From NCBI GenBank assembly GCA_001873995.1, contig MNVR01000012.1:1-37941 (forward strand): a DNA stretch of 37,941 nt. Direction: 5' to 3'. The translations under genes were made by a program, and so were the position numbers. Source of the stretch: Candidatus Phelpsiimicrobium noxiivivens. GTDB taxonomy: Bacteria > Omnitrophota > Gorgyraeia > Velamenicoccales > Velamenicoccaceae. Positions within the stretch are counted from its first letter, which is position 1. The number at the start of each line of letters is the position of its first letter. The notes beneath the pieces are model-generated. The model had not been told where the DNA came from. It saw only the letters and a list, made by a program, of their open reading frames with translations, and searched no databases. Positions 30,975-37,914 of the stretch are shown piece by piece.

Positions 30975-31415
30975 ATGAAATACACAAAAGGGAGCATAGG
31001 GCGTGTTTTTTTGCTGAAGTTTAAAGACGACGATGTGCTTTTGGATGGATTGACGGCGCTGGCAAAAAAAGAAAAGATAAAAAGCGCGACGTGTATATTC
31101 ATAGGCGCTTTAAAAACAGGCTATTTGGTTACAGGCCCCAAGAAGCCTGTTATTCCGCCTGAGCCTAATTGGAAGCAATTTCGCGACGGTTGGGAGGCGA
31201 TGGGTGTTGGCACTATATTCACTAATAAATCCGGGCCACAAGTTCATGTTCATGTAACTATGGGGCAAAAGAATAAAATGCTTACAGGTTGCGTGCGAAA
31301 AGATTCAAAGGTTTTTCTTGTTATTGAAGCGGTTATCTTTGAACTTAAAGGTGTTAAGGCAACTAAAGATATTGATCCGCGTACAGGGCTTAATCTGTTG
31401 AAGATCTTGAGGTAA
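30975..31415 (+). CDS. PPC/DUF296 domain protein
   Basis: The 146-residue protein is a single PPC (plant and prokaryote conserved, DUF296) domain. Landmarks: GRVFLLKFKDDDVLLDGLTALAKKEKIKSATCIFIGALKTGYLV near the start, GVGTIFTNKSGPQVHVHVTMG with the conserved histidines near residues 91-93, and GCVRKDSKVFLVIEAVIFEL. Prokaryotic members form trimers, and their role is largely unknown. In plants the domain is joined to AT-hook motifs, absent here. GGGAGGAATAT gives a strong ribosome binding site. It lies downstream of the broken radical SAM gene. Confidence 0.88.
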   Translation: MKYTKGSIGRVFLLKFKDDDVLLDGLTALAKKEKIKSATCIFIGALKTGYLVTGPKKPVIPPEPNWKQFRDGWEAMGVGTIFTNKSGPQVHVHVTMGQKNKMLTGCVRKDSKVFLVIEAVIFELKGVKATKDIDPRTGLNLLKILR

Positions 31416-31421
31416 AATTAT

Positions 31422-31454
31422 ACACCCTGCGCTAATCGGAATTGCGCCGGTGTT
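31422..31454. repeat. Dispersed hairpin repeat, copy 4
   Basis: ACACCCTGCGC (31422-31432) pairs with GCGCCGGTGT, with a small mismatch. The sequence is nearly the reverse complement of copy 1 at 3434. It lies 6 nt after the PPC gene and about 25 nt before the next start. Confidence 0.65.
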
Positions 31455-31478
31455 GTGTTTTCTACACAAGGAGGGAAG

Positions 31479-31757
31479 ATGTCGATAAAGACTATTGAGA
31501 TGATTTGTATACCTTGTCAGAAATGCGTTGGCATTGAGGCTAAGGTCAGGGAGATGGTTAAGGGTATTGAGTTGATAAACAAAATAAAAATACCTTTTGA
31601 GTTTAAGCATACCACAAAGCTTCTTAATATTTCTCAATATAGCCTTAATCCTTCGCAGACGCCCGCCATTATTATCAATGGGATAGTAGAATTTGCCGGC
31701 GGGTTTGATCCTATCCTTATGAAGCGCCGGCTTGAGGCGATCCATAAAACCTGCTAG
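31479..31757 (+). CDS. Small thioredoxin-fold protein (CxxC)
   Basis: This 92-residue protein looks like a minimal thioredoxin-fold redox protein. C10-I-P-C13 forms the CxxC at the start of the first helix, followed by C16. The Thr-Pro in SQTPAIIINGIVEFAGG matches the cis-proline loop. Between them lies the family-like KIPFEFKHTTKLLNISQYSLNPS. It resembles small redox-active disulfide proteins, but the partner is unknown. ATG 31479 has AAGGAGGGA upstream; the frame opens 24 nt earlier without a better site. The repeat arm of the transposon starts 6 nt after its stop. Confidence 0.8.
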   Translation: MSIKTIEMICIPCQKCVGIEAKVREMVKGIELINKIKIPFEFKHTTKLLNISQYSLNPSQTPAIIINGIVEFAGGFDPILMKRRLEAIHKTC

Positions 31758-31763
31758 TGTAGT

Positions 31764-31836
31764 GGGAAACTGGTTAATCGGGAAACTGTTTCCAACCTGT
31801 TCGGGAAACTGTTTCCGGGCCAATCGGGACAGTGGG
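31764..31836. repeat. Left REP arm of the RAYT element
   Basis: Tandem palindromic units GGGAAACTGTTTCC in a 23-bp period end in CGGGACAGTGGG. The reverse complement of the right arm (32337-32396) matches almost base for base over about 55 bp. Confidence 0.85.
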
Positions 31837-31838
31837 AT

Positions 31839-32321
31839 CTAGATAAGCAGTTTATCTAAAAGTTTGCAGTTCGCGTTTTCGCCTAAGCATCTTTCCTGAC
31901 GGCTGCTGAATTCATATGTTTCCAGGGAGTTTGTAATATTTGCCTTAATCGGATTTTGCTCTACATATGTGATACACCCAACAAGATATTCATCTTTATT
32001 TATAACTTTTGTTCTGAACCTTCCCTGCCAGAGATGGCCAACTGCATTATATTTCTTATTGTAATAAGCAGTATAAGAGCGGTGTAGACTTTGTATGAGC
32101 TTAGGTAACTCTTCCGGATCCTTAGGCTCTCCTATTATATGAATATGGTTAGGCATTAAACAATATCCATATAAGAGGAAAGGATATTTTCTTTTATAGT
32201 GTTTTAATTGATTTAGGTAAAAAATAAAATCCTCTCTTTTTACGAATATATTTTGTTTATGATTGCCCCTGGCTACAATATGGTAACAAACATTTTTGAC
32301 TAATAATCTCGTTTTACTCAT
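31839..32321 (-). CDS. REP-associated Y1 tyrosine transposase (RAYT)
   Basis: A 160-residue HUH/Y1 nuclease of the IS200-like/TnpA-REP group, which cuts and joins single-stranded DNA at hairpins. The HUH motif is H59-I-H61 in LMPNHIHII. The N-terminal strand reads CYHIVARGNHKQNIF, and GHLWQGRFRTKVINKDEYLVGCITYVEQNPIKA holds the catalytic tyrosine (Y112 or Y119). The frame is intact. The gene lies exactly between two inverted arms of palindromic repeats and is on the minus strand, downstream of comM. A gene-less copy of the arms sits at 5671-5808, which suggests that the enzyme has mobilised them. Confidence 0.92.
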   Translation of the reverse strand: MSKTRLLVKNVCYHIVARGNHKQNIFVKREDFIFYLNQLKHYKRKYPFLLYGYCLMPNHIHIIGEPKDPEELPKLIQSLHRSYTAYYNKKYNAVGHLWQGRFRTKVINKDEYLVGCITYVEQNPIKANITNSLETYEFSSRQERCLGENANCKLLDKLLI

Positions 32322-32336
32322 TTTTTATCTCCTTGT

Positions 32337-32396
32337 CCCACTGTCCCGAACAGGTTGGAAACAGTTTCCCGAACAGGTTGGAAACAGTTTCCAAGG
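32337..32396. repeat. Right REP arm of the RAYT element
   Basis: CCCACTGTCCCGAACAGG begins two tandem 23-bp units, each with the core GGAAACAGTTTCC, ending 2 nt before the last codon of comM. It is the inverted counterpart of 31764-31836. Confidence 0.85.
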
Positions 32397-32397
32397 T

Positions 32398-33942
32398 TTA
32401 AAACTCTCGGTCTAGGTTTCGGTATTGGATGGCTTCGGCAAGATGCTCGCAACGGATGTCCTCGCTACCAGCCAAGTCACTTATGGTTCGGCTCACCTTT
32501 AGTATCTTATCAAAGGCCCTGGCGCTTAGATGAAATTGGTTCATGGCTGTTTTAAGAAGTTCATTTTCTTCTCTTCCTAGCACGCAAAATTTTCTAACCT
32601 GTTTGTGTGACATTTGGGAATTATATAGGACTCCGCCATCCTGGAAACGCTTTTTTTGGCACAGGCGTGCTGCCGACACCCTTTCTTTTATTTGCGCTGA
32701 ACTTTCCGCAGGCACGATACTGGTCAATTCGCGGTATTCAACTATTGGGACCTCAATATGAATATCTATTCTGTCTAACAGCGGCCCAGAGATCTTTGAC
32801 CGATATCTATAGATCTGGTTTGGAGCGCATCTGCAGGCCTGCCCACCGGATAGGTAGGAAGATTTTTGTTGTCCGAGCATTCCGCACGGGCAAGGGTTCA
32901 TGGCGCATACGAGTTGAAAGCGCGCAGGGAAGGTGAGGGATCTTAAGGCCCTGTTTATTCTTATGTATCCGTCCTCAAGGGGTTGACGAAGCGCTTCTAA
33001 AGCATCCTTATGGAATTCAGGGAATTCGTCCATAAATAAAATGCCATTGTGCGCGAGGCTTATCTCACCAGGCCGTGGAATGGAGCCGCCTCCTATCAAG
33101 GCTATGCTTGAAATGGTGTGATGAGGCAGCCTTATAGGCATTTCGTTGATAAGGCCTACCTGCGCATCTATCAGCCCAGCGGAAGAGTGTATTTTTGTGG
33201 TTTCAATAGCTTCTTCTTCTGTCAGATCAGGCAGAATGGTAGACAATCTTTTGGCAAGCATGGTTTTGCCGCTGCCTGGCGGCCCTATTAGTAGGATGTT
33301 GTGCTTGCCTGCCGCGGATATCTCAAGCGCCCTTTTGGCTGCTGCCTGGCCTTTGACATCAGAGAAATCCAATTCTGTATCATAAACGCGGATATTGTGC
33401 AATGTCTCTCTCTTGTGAGGTGATCGGGCCTCAGGATCTAAAATAAATTCTGTTATTTCTCTAAGTGTTTTAATACCAAACACTTTTATGCCTTTTACAA
33501 TTGCTGCTTCATTCGCGTTGGCAATCGGGAGAATTATTTTTTTTATCTTCTTTTTTTTCATTGCCAGGGCCATTGCAAGGGCTCCTTTGATCGGCCTTAG
33601 CTCTCCGTTGAGTGAAAGTTCTCCGACAAAGTAATATTCTTTTAAGAGTTCGGCATTGATCTGTCCTGACGCAGAGAGTATGCCCAAAGCAATGGGTAGG
33701 TCAAAGGCAGAACCTTCTTTCTTTACGTTAGCCGGTGCAAGGTTAATCGTTATTTTACTGGCAGGGTGGTCAAAGCCGCTGTTTTTTATGCTTGAACGCA
33801 CGCGGTCTTTGCTTTCCTTGATAGCAGAATCAGGGAGGCCTACAATAGAGACGCAAGGCAGGCCGTTAGCTACGTCTGTTTCTATCTCAACATGATAAGC
33901 GTCTATGCCAAGAATGCCGAAACTATAGATTTTCGCAAGCAT
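32398..33942 (-). CDS. comM: YifB/ComM-family AAA+ ATPase (Mg-chelatase-like)
   Basis: The 514-residue protein has the YifB/ComM layout: an N-terminal Lon-protease-like domain (KIYSFGILGIDAYHVEIETDVANGLPCVSIVGLPDSAIKES), the AAA+ core with Walker A GPPGSGKT and Walker B ILFMDE, a C4-type cysteine cluster (CAMNPCPCG...CRC) and a C-terminal Mg-chelatase domain (FHLSARAFDKILKVSRTISDLAGSEDI). ComM helicases drive branch migration during natural transformation; elsewhere the family is linked to recombination. It is the only long minus-strand gene. The repeat arm nearly touches its stop codon. Confidence 0.95.
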   Translation of the reverse strand: MLAKIYSFGILGIDAYHVEIETDVANGLPCVSIVGLPDSAIKESKDRVRSSIKNSGFDHPASKITINLAPANVKKEGSAFDLPIALGILSASGQINAELLKEYYFVGELSLNGELRPIKGALAMALAMKKKKIKKIILPIANANEAAIVKGIKVFGIKTLREITEFILDPEARSPHKRETLHNIRVYDTELDFSDVKGQAAAKRALEISAAGKHNILLIGPPGSGKTMLAKRLSTILPDLTEEEAIETTKIHSSAGLIDAQVGLINEMPIRLPHHTISSIALIGGGSIPRPGEISLAHNGILFMDEFPEFHKDALEALRQPLEDGYIRINRALRSLTFPARFQLVCAMNPCPCGMLGQQKSSYLSGGQACRCAPNQIYRYRSKISGPLLDRIDIHIEVPIVEYRELTSIVPAESSAQIKERVSAARLCQKKRFQDGGVLYNSQMSHKQVRKFCVLGREENELLKTAMNQFHLSARAFDKILKVSRTISDLAGSEDIRCEHLAEAIQYRNLDREF

Positions 33943-33961
33943 ATTGCAGGCTTAAAAGTGC

Positions 33962-33990
33962 TTGATTTTTTTAGAGCTTATACTTATAAT
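33962..33990 (+). promoter_or_regulatory. Near-consensus sigma-70 promoter
   Basis: TTGATT (33962-33967), a 17-bp spacer, and TATAAT (33985-33990), in the divergent region between comM and the coiled-coil gene. Expected transcription start is near 33997. Confidence 0.75.
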
Positions 33991-33996
33991 GGGAAA

Positions 33997-34016
33997 ACTA
34001 TATAGTGAAGTTCTTG
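33997..34016. repeat. 20-bp repeat, copy A
   Basis: ACTATATAGTGAAGTTCTTG, with a palindromic first half, lies at the predicted transcription start. A 19/20 match is at 37872-37891. Confidence 0.5.
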
Positions 34017-34041
34017 AAGGGTACTGGAAGGATAAGAACTT
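34008..34041 (+). promoter_or_regulatory. Leader hairpin
   Basis: AAGTTCTT (34008-34015) pairs with AAGAACTT at about 34033-34040. The loop contains GGAAGGA, a possible ribosome binding site for the leader ORF that starts right after the stem. Confidence 0.5.
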
Positions 34042-34101
34042 ATGACTGCTATAAATTATCACAAAGGCATGATTATGTCAATAGGAACGTTAAAGAAGTG
34101 A
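34042..34101 (+). CDS. Candidate leader peptide (19 aa)
   Basis: A 19-codon frame, MTAINYHKGMIMSIGTLKK, begins just after the leader hairpin. GGAAGGA (34026-34032) is about 9 nt upstream. Its TGA overlaps the GTG start of the coiled-coil gene (GTGA), so translating it should bring ribosomes to that start. The peptide resembles no family known to me; a short leader with no independent function is the simplest reading. Confidence 0.4.
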   Translation: MTAINYHKGMIMSIGTLKK

Positions 34102-34751
34102 AAACACACCTTTTTTTAGCCATAATAGCGTTTTTTTTAGGGATAGCCTTGTTTGGTATCTTTAAGTCTTTGACGTTGTTTAAGAGGAACCTAGGGCTTA
34201 CGCATAAAGTCGGCGTATTAACTATGGACCTGGATACGGCTCAGGTTTCATTAAAAAATACAAAGGCAGCTTTAAGCGATAGCTATATGAAAAGCGCCGA
34301 ATTAGAGGGCAGCTTGAAGGATGTTGAGACAAAGCTTTCAGAGAAGGAGAAAGAAGCCAAGGATCTTTTAGACACTATTAATAAGCTGTCGCAAGAGTTG
34401 AGAGAGGCCTCTAATTCTAATGAGAATTTGTTTGCGGTTAATAAGGAGCTAAGAGACAGGTCGCTGCGGATAGAGTTGGAAAATAGTGAGATAAAAAAGA
34501 GGTTTTCTTCTATTCAAGAATTGAAGTTAGCGATCAAGGAACTGAAAATAAAGATGAAGAAAGAAAGGCAGCGCAAATCGAAACGATCAACGCCGCGAGT
34601 AAAAAATTTATTTGAGCCGGTTAAATCCGTCGAGCGAGTTGTTTTGGCGCCCGCAGAAGGTAACATGGGATTTTTTATTAAAGACGGCAAGTCTACTTTT
34701 GGTGGGTTCGTGGATATAAAAGTCGTGCCAGCAGAAGAAAGCAGTTTATAG
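34098..34751 (+). CDS. Membrane-anchored coiled-coil protein
   Basis: A 217-residue protein starts MKTHLFLAIIAFFLGIALFGIFKSL, an N-terminal membrane anchor (about residues 4-23). Residues about 50-160 form a long heptad-rich coiled coil (ALSDSYMKSAELEGSLKDVETKLSEKEKEAKDLLDTINKL). A basic stretch (KMKKERQRKSKRSTPR) and a short beta-rich tail follow (GNMGFFIKDGKSTFGGFVDIKVVPAE). No family is recognised. The frame opens at GTG 34005, but those 31 residues have no hydrophobic or family pattern; the GTG at 34098 puts the anchor at the N-terminus and couples to the leader ORF. Confidence 0.75.
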   Translation: MKTHLFLAIIAFFLGIALFGIFKSLTLFKRNLGLTHKVGVLTMDLDTAQVSLKNTKAALSDSYMKSAELEGSLKDVETKLSEKEKEAKDLLDTINKLSQELREASNSNENLFAVNKELRDRSLRIELENSEIKKRFSSIQELKLAIKELKIKMKKERQRKSKRSTPRVKNLFEPVKSVERVVLAPAEGNMGFFIKDGKSTFGGFVDIKVVPAEESSL

Positions 34752-34764
34752 ACGAGGTTCATAG

Positions 34765-35214
34765 ATGCGGGAGATATTTGCCGGTGTTGTCCGTAATCAT
34801 GTTTTAATGGTGACTTTATTGGCATGGGCTATCGCCCAGACAATAAAGGTGGCGCTCGGCGTGCTTCGGACAAAGAGGTTTGATTTTAGGTGGTTTATCG
34901 GCACAGGCGGTATGCCGTCTGCGCACGCTGCGGGTTCCAGCGCCTTGGCAGTTATCATAGGGTTTGAGTATGGTTTTGATACGGTGTTATTCGCTCTTGC
35001 GACCGTTTTCGCGATGGTCACGATGTTTGACGCGCAGGGCGTTCGGCGTTCCACAGGCAAACAGGCCTCCATATTGAATAAAGTCCTGGATGATATCTAT
35101 TGGAAAGGTAAAATAGAAGAAGACAGGCTTAAGGAATTGATAGGGCACACGCCTATTGAAGTCTTTATGGGATCTATTATTGGTATATTACTCGCAATTA
35201 TTTTTCAAAGGTGA
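34765..35214 (+). CDS. Divergent PAP2 family protein (YuiD-like)
   Basis: The 149-residue membrane protein belongs to the divergent PAP2 family (DUF212). Signature segments are AQTIKVALG, WFIGTGGMPSAHAAGSSALA (phosphatase-like SAH motif) and MFDAQGVRRSTGKQASILNKVL, then IGHTPIEVFMGSIIGILLAI. Three or four helices are predicted. Members look like reduced lipid-phosphate phosphatases; their substrate is unknown. It follows the coiled-coil gene after 13 nt. A structured repeat follows its stop. Confidence 0.9.
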   Translation: MREIFAGVVRNHVLMVTLLAWAIAQTIKVALGVLRTKRFDFRWFIGTGGMPSAHAAGSSALAVIIGFEYGFDTVLFALATVFAMVTMFDAQGVRRSTGKQASILNKVLDDIYWKGKIEEDRLKELIGHTPIEVFMGSIIGILLAIIFQR

Positions 35215-35235
35215 CTCCTGCTGGCTTGAACACTC

Positions 35236-35340
35236 GTATATTTAAGCTATTCCTCGCCCGGGGCGTACCGGGCAGTAAATATACTTCGTAAGCTGCGGAG
35301 TAACTTTCTAGGGAATAGATACCTACAATATACAAAGTTA
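35236..35340 (+). promoter_or_regulatory. Structured 5' element before ldt (copy 1)
   Basis: GTATATTTA (35236-35244) pairs with TAAATATAC (35276-35284), enclosing GCCCGG (35256-35261)/CCGGGC (35268-35273). It continues with CGTAAGCTGCGGAGTAACTTT, then ATACCTACAATA and CAAAGTTAA. The same order recurs at 36231-36342 before accA. It ends 11 nt before the GTG of the L,D-transpeptidase gene. Confidence 0.65.
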
Positions 35341-35351
35341 AGGGGGTTTTC

Positions 35352-36203
35352 GTGAAAAAGATACCTATTATTGCTATTGTTGTAGGCGTTGTTTTGGTTT
35401 TGTCGCTTTTGGCCCTTAAGATGAAGACCCTTGCGGCCTCTAAGATCCATCAGGTGCAAGTGTCTGAGCCTGTGTTTGCAAAGAGTAAAGATGCCCCGGC
35501 TGGTTTTGACGCGTTGTTGAAAAGCGCTGTAGCGTTGGGATCGCAGGGCGAACTTGTAAAAGCCAGGGATGCTTTGCGAAGTATAATGGCGGCATATATT
35601 TCAAGCCCGGGTATTGGAGATGTTCAGAAGAGGTTGGAAGATCTTAATATGAAGATCATGCTTTCCGCCATCAATCTGGCCGATGAGACAACTACTCGCG
35701 AAGTAGCCGCGGGTGATTCCCTGAGTATGATCGCTGATGAATACCACACTACCGCGGAATTCATAAAGAAACAGAATGGTTTAAGTTCCGACGTGATAAG
35801 GCCTGGCCAGAGGCTGAGGATTTGGACAGGGAAGTTCAGCGTGCTTATTGATAAATCACAAAATTTGCTGGTGCTTAAGTCAAATGGTGAAGTCGTAAAG
35901 TCCTTCCGTGTGTCAACAGGCAAGAGTAATATCACGCCCGTAGGTAATTTTAAAATAATAAATAAACTTGTCAAGCCCACATGGGCACACGACGGCAAGG
36001 TTATTCCTCCCGAGAGCCCTGAAAATATCCTAGGTACCAGATGGCTTGGTTTTAATATTTCCGGCTACGGGATCCATGGGACAACGCAACCTGAGTCCAT
36101 AGGCCAGCAGGCTACAGCCGGGTGCGTGCGTATGCTTAATAATGAAGTTGAGGAATTATACGATATCCTTCCCGTAAATACAGAAGTCACCATAATTGAC
36201 TGA
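35352..36203 (+). CDS. LysM-domain L,D-transpeptidase (YkuD)
   Basis: A 283-residue envelope protein that crosslinks or anchors peptidoglycan through meso-diaminopimelate. It has an N-terminal membrane anchor (residues about 4-22), a short helical TPR-like region (35-105), a LysM domain (REVAAGDSLSMIADEYHTTAEFIKKQNGLSSDVIRPGQRLRI, about 117-158), and a YkuD catalytic domain (FSVLIDKSQNLLVLKSNGEVVKSFRVSTG...). The active-site segment is YGIHGTTQPESIG with ATAGCVRML, the Cys being the nucleophile. Start GTG 35352 follows AAGGGGG at 5-nt spacing. The conserved structured element lies immediately upstream. Confidence 0.92.
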   Translation: MKKIPIIAIVVGVVLVLSLLALKMKTLAASKIHQVQVSEPVFAKSKDAPAGFDALLKSAVALGSQGELVKARDALRSIMAAYISSPGIGDVQKRLEDLNMKIMLSAINLADETTTREVAAGDSLSMIADEYHTTAEFIKKQNGLSSDVIRPGQRLRIWTGKFSVLIDKSQNLLVLKSNGEVVKSFRVSTGKSNITPVGNFKIINKLVKPTWAHDGKVIPPESPENILGTRWLGFNISGYGIHGTTQPESIGQQATAGCVRMLNNEVEELYDILPVNTEVTIID

Positions 36204-36230
36204 ACCCGTAGGCCTCTTGCTTAAACACTT

Positions 36231-36342
36231 GTAATTTTATAGCCAGGCGTACCCGGGCATAAAATTTACTGCGTAAGCCTGCCTGCCGGCAGGCTGCGGA
36301 ATTAACTTTGTGATGAAGAAATACCTACAATAGGCAAAATTA
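36231..36342 (+). promoter_or_regulatory. Structured 5' element before accA (copy 2)
   Basis: GTAATTTTAT (36231-36240) pairs with ATAAAATTTAC (36259-36269) around GGCGTACCCGGGC. The stem sequence differs from copy 1 but pairing is kept. An extra GCCTGCC-TGCC-GGCAGGC hairpin (36277-36294) is inserted relative to copy 1. Then come CTGCGGA, TTAACTTT, ATACCTACAATA and CAAAATTAA. It runs into the accA ATG. Confidence 0.65.
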
Positions 36343-37296
36343 ATGATTGGACTTGAATTTGAAAAACCTATTCTTGAGCTGCAGAAGAAAATAAATGAGC
36401 TCAAAAAATTCACATCGGAGAAAAGGATAGACCTGTCTGGTGAGATCAAGCGCCTGGAAGAGAAGCTTGAACATCTCAGGAAAGACATATATGGCAAGCT
36501 CACGCCATGGCAGCGCGTGCAGATCTCGCGCCATCCCAACAGGCCATACACCTTGGATTATATCCAGCTGATCCTTAAGGATTTTATTGAACTTCACGGA
36601 GATAGGTCTTTCAGGGATGACCACGCCATTATTACTGGTTTGGCTAAGTTAGATGGCCAGAAGTGCCTTGTGATCGGGCACCAGAAGGGGCGGGATACAA
36701 AAGAGAATCTTATGAGGACCTTTGGATGCGCTCATCCGGAAGGGTATAGAAAGGCCATGCGCATGATGGAGCTGGCCCAGAAGTTTGGCATACCTATCCT
36801 TGTTTTAATAGATACACCCGGCGCTTATCCTGGTATAGGCGCGGAAGAGAGAGGGCAGGCTCAGGCTATTGCTACAAACCTAAAGATGATGATGAGTATA
36901 AAGACACCTATTGTCGCGGTTGTCATTGGCGAAGGAGGCTCAGGAGGAGCTTTAGGCATAGGCGTAGCTGACAGGGTATGCGTTTTGGAAAACGCTTATT
37001 ATTCTGTGATATCTCCTGAAGGATGCGCCGCGATATTGTGGAAAAATAGTATAAAAGCGCCTATCGCGGCAGAGGCATTGAAGTTGACCGCGGCGGATCT
37101 TTTCAGGTCCGGTATTATTGACGAGGTCATAAAAGAGCCTTTGGGCGGGGCGCACGTGGACCCTGAAGAGGCGGCGAAGAACGTAAAGGCGTCAGTTAAA
37201 AAGCATTTCATAGATCTATTAAAGATACCGAAAGAAGAGTTGTGCGCTTTGCGTTACAAGAAATTCCGGGCCATGGGCTCGTTTGAGGAGGCCTAA
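36343..37296 (+). CDS. accA: Acetyl-CoA carboxylase carboxyltransferase subunit alpha
   Basis: AccA and AccD transfer carboxyl from biotin to acetyl-CoA, making malonyl-CoA for fatty acids. The 317-residue protein is of normal length and has the alpha-subunit N-terminal helix (FEKPILELQKKINELKK), WQRVQISRHPNRPYTLDYI, FIELHGDRSFRDDHAI, IGHQKGRDTKENL, FGCAHPEGYRKAMRMM, ILVLIDTPGAYPGIGAEERGQA, and EGGSGGALGIGVADRV with ISPEGCAAILWK. accD is not in the window. The ATG touches the end of the structured repeat. The PadR gene follows after 4 nt. Confidence 0.96.
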   Translation: MIGLEFEKPILELQKKINELKKFTSEKRIDLSGEIKRLEEKLEHLRKDIYGKLTPWQRVQISRHPNRPYTLDYIQLILKDFIELHGDRSFRDDHAIITGLAKLDGQKCLVIGHQKGRDTKENLMRTFGCAHPEGYRKAMRMMELAQKFGIPILVLIDTPGAYPGIGAEERGQAQAIATNLKMMMSIKTPIVAVVIGEGGSGGALGIGVADRVCVLENAYYSVISPEGCAAILWKNSIKAPIAAEALKLTAADLFRSGIIDEVIKEPLGGAHVDPEEAAKNVKASVKKHFIDLLKIPKEELCALRYKKFRAMGSFEEA

Positions 37297-37300
37297 CGGG

Positions 37301-37861
37301 ATGAAAACTGAGCAGGAATTGATAATTTTGGGGTTGTTAAAAGACAAACCTCGCCATGGTTATGAGATAAAGAAACAGATCAAAGATGTGGTCAGCACGT
37401 TCGCGGCCCTGGAAGTTGAATCTATTTATTATTCTTTGAATTTGCTTGAAAAAAAAGGTTTTGTAAAAAAGGCGACAAGTTCTAAGGGCCCGCGTCCTGA
37501 GAAATTCATATATAGCCTTACCAAAAAAGGAGATCAGCGTTTTAGCCAGTTGTTGACTAAGAGCCTTTTGACTGCGGACAGGCCGAATTTTAGTATTGAT
37601 ATCGCGCTATATTTTTTACCGTATTTACCTGGCGACATAGCGTTGCATCGCCTTAAGGGCAGGGTGAGGGTCTTATCGCGTGTTGAAGAGGCGTTAAAGC
37701 GCCTGACAGAACAACTGCAGGAAAAAGCATCTTACCATTTAAAGTCCATTGTTGAGCACAATCTGGAACTTCTTCAAGCTGAAAAGAAGTTTATCCAGAA
37801 AGTTTCAGAAGAAATAGCAAAACAAAACATTTCTATACCAGAATGGCCTCACAAGACGTAA
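37301..37861 (+). CDS. PadR-family transcriptional regulator
   Basis: The 186-residue regulator has the PadR winged helix at its N-terminus: LIILGLLKDKPRHGYEIKKQI, ALEVESIYYSLNLLEKKGFVKK and GPRPEKFIYSLTKKGDQRFSQLL. A helical C-terminal dimerisation part follows (VLSRVEEALKRLTEQLQEKASYHLKSIVEHNLELLQAEKKFIQKV). ATG 37301 is chosen because PadR homology begins there; GAGGAGG is upstream, within the accA end. The ligand is unknown. A perfect 17-bp palindrome at 37865-37881, just past its stop, may be its operator for the next gene. Confidence 0.9.
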   Translation: MKTEQELIILGLLKDKPRHGYEIKKQIKDVVSTFAALEVESIYYSLNLLEKKGFVKKATSSKGPRPEKFIYSLTKKGDQRFSQLLTKSLLTADRPNFSIDIALYFLPYLPGDIALHRLKGRVRVLSRVEEALKRLTEQLQEKASYHLKSIVEHNLELLQAEKKFIQKVSEEIAKQNISIPEWPHKT

Positions 37862-37864
37862 CTT

Positions 37865-37881
37865 ACTATATACTATATAGT
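37865..37881. promoter_or_regulatory. 17-bp palindrome, possible PadR operator
   Basis: ACTATATA-C-TATATAGT is a perfect 8-1-8 palindrome 4 nt after the PadR gene and about 35 nt before a promoter that reads out of the window. It overlaps copy B of the 20-bp repeat (37872-37891). Confidence 0.5.
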
Positions 37882-37891
37882 TAAGTTCTTG
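37872..37891. repeat. 20-bp repeat, copy B
   Basis: ACTATATAGTTAAGTTCTTG differs by one base from the sequence at 33997-34016. Confidence 0.5.
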
Positions 37892-37914
37892 CCGAAGAAA
37901 TTAAATAATTTTCC

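Noticed and set aside
32543-32936. Plus-strand frames opposite comM
   Set aside because: Frames in the reverse of a well-supported gene, with no similarity to known proteins.
34005-34097. N-terminal extension of the coiled-coil protein from GTG 34005
   Set aside because: No ribosome binding site, it begins about 8 nt after the predicted transcription start, and it would push the membrane anchor inward. Kept as an alternative only.
35236-36342. Known riboswitch classes for the paired elements (GEMM, THF, SAM, preQ1, TPP)
   Set aside because: None of the conserved cores of these classes could be found in either copy.
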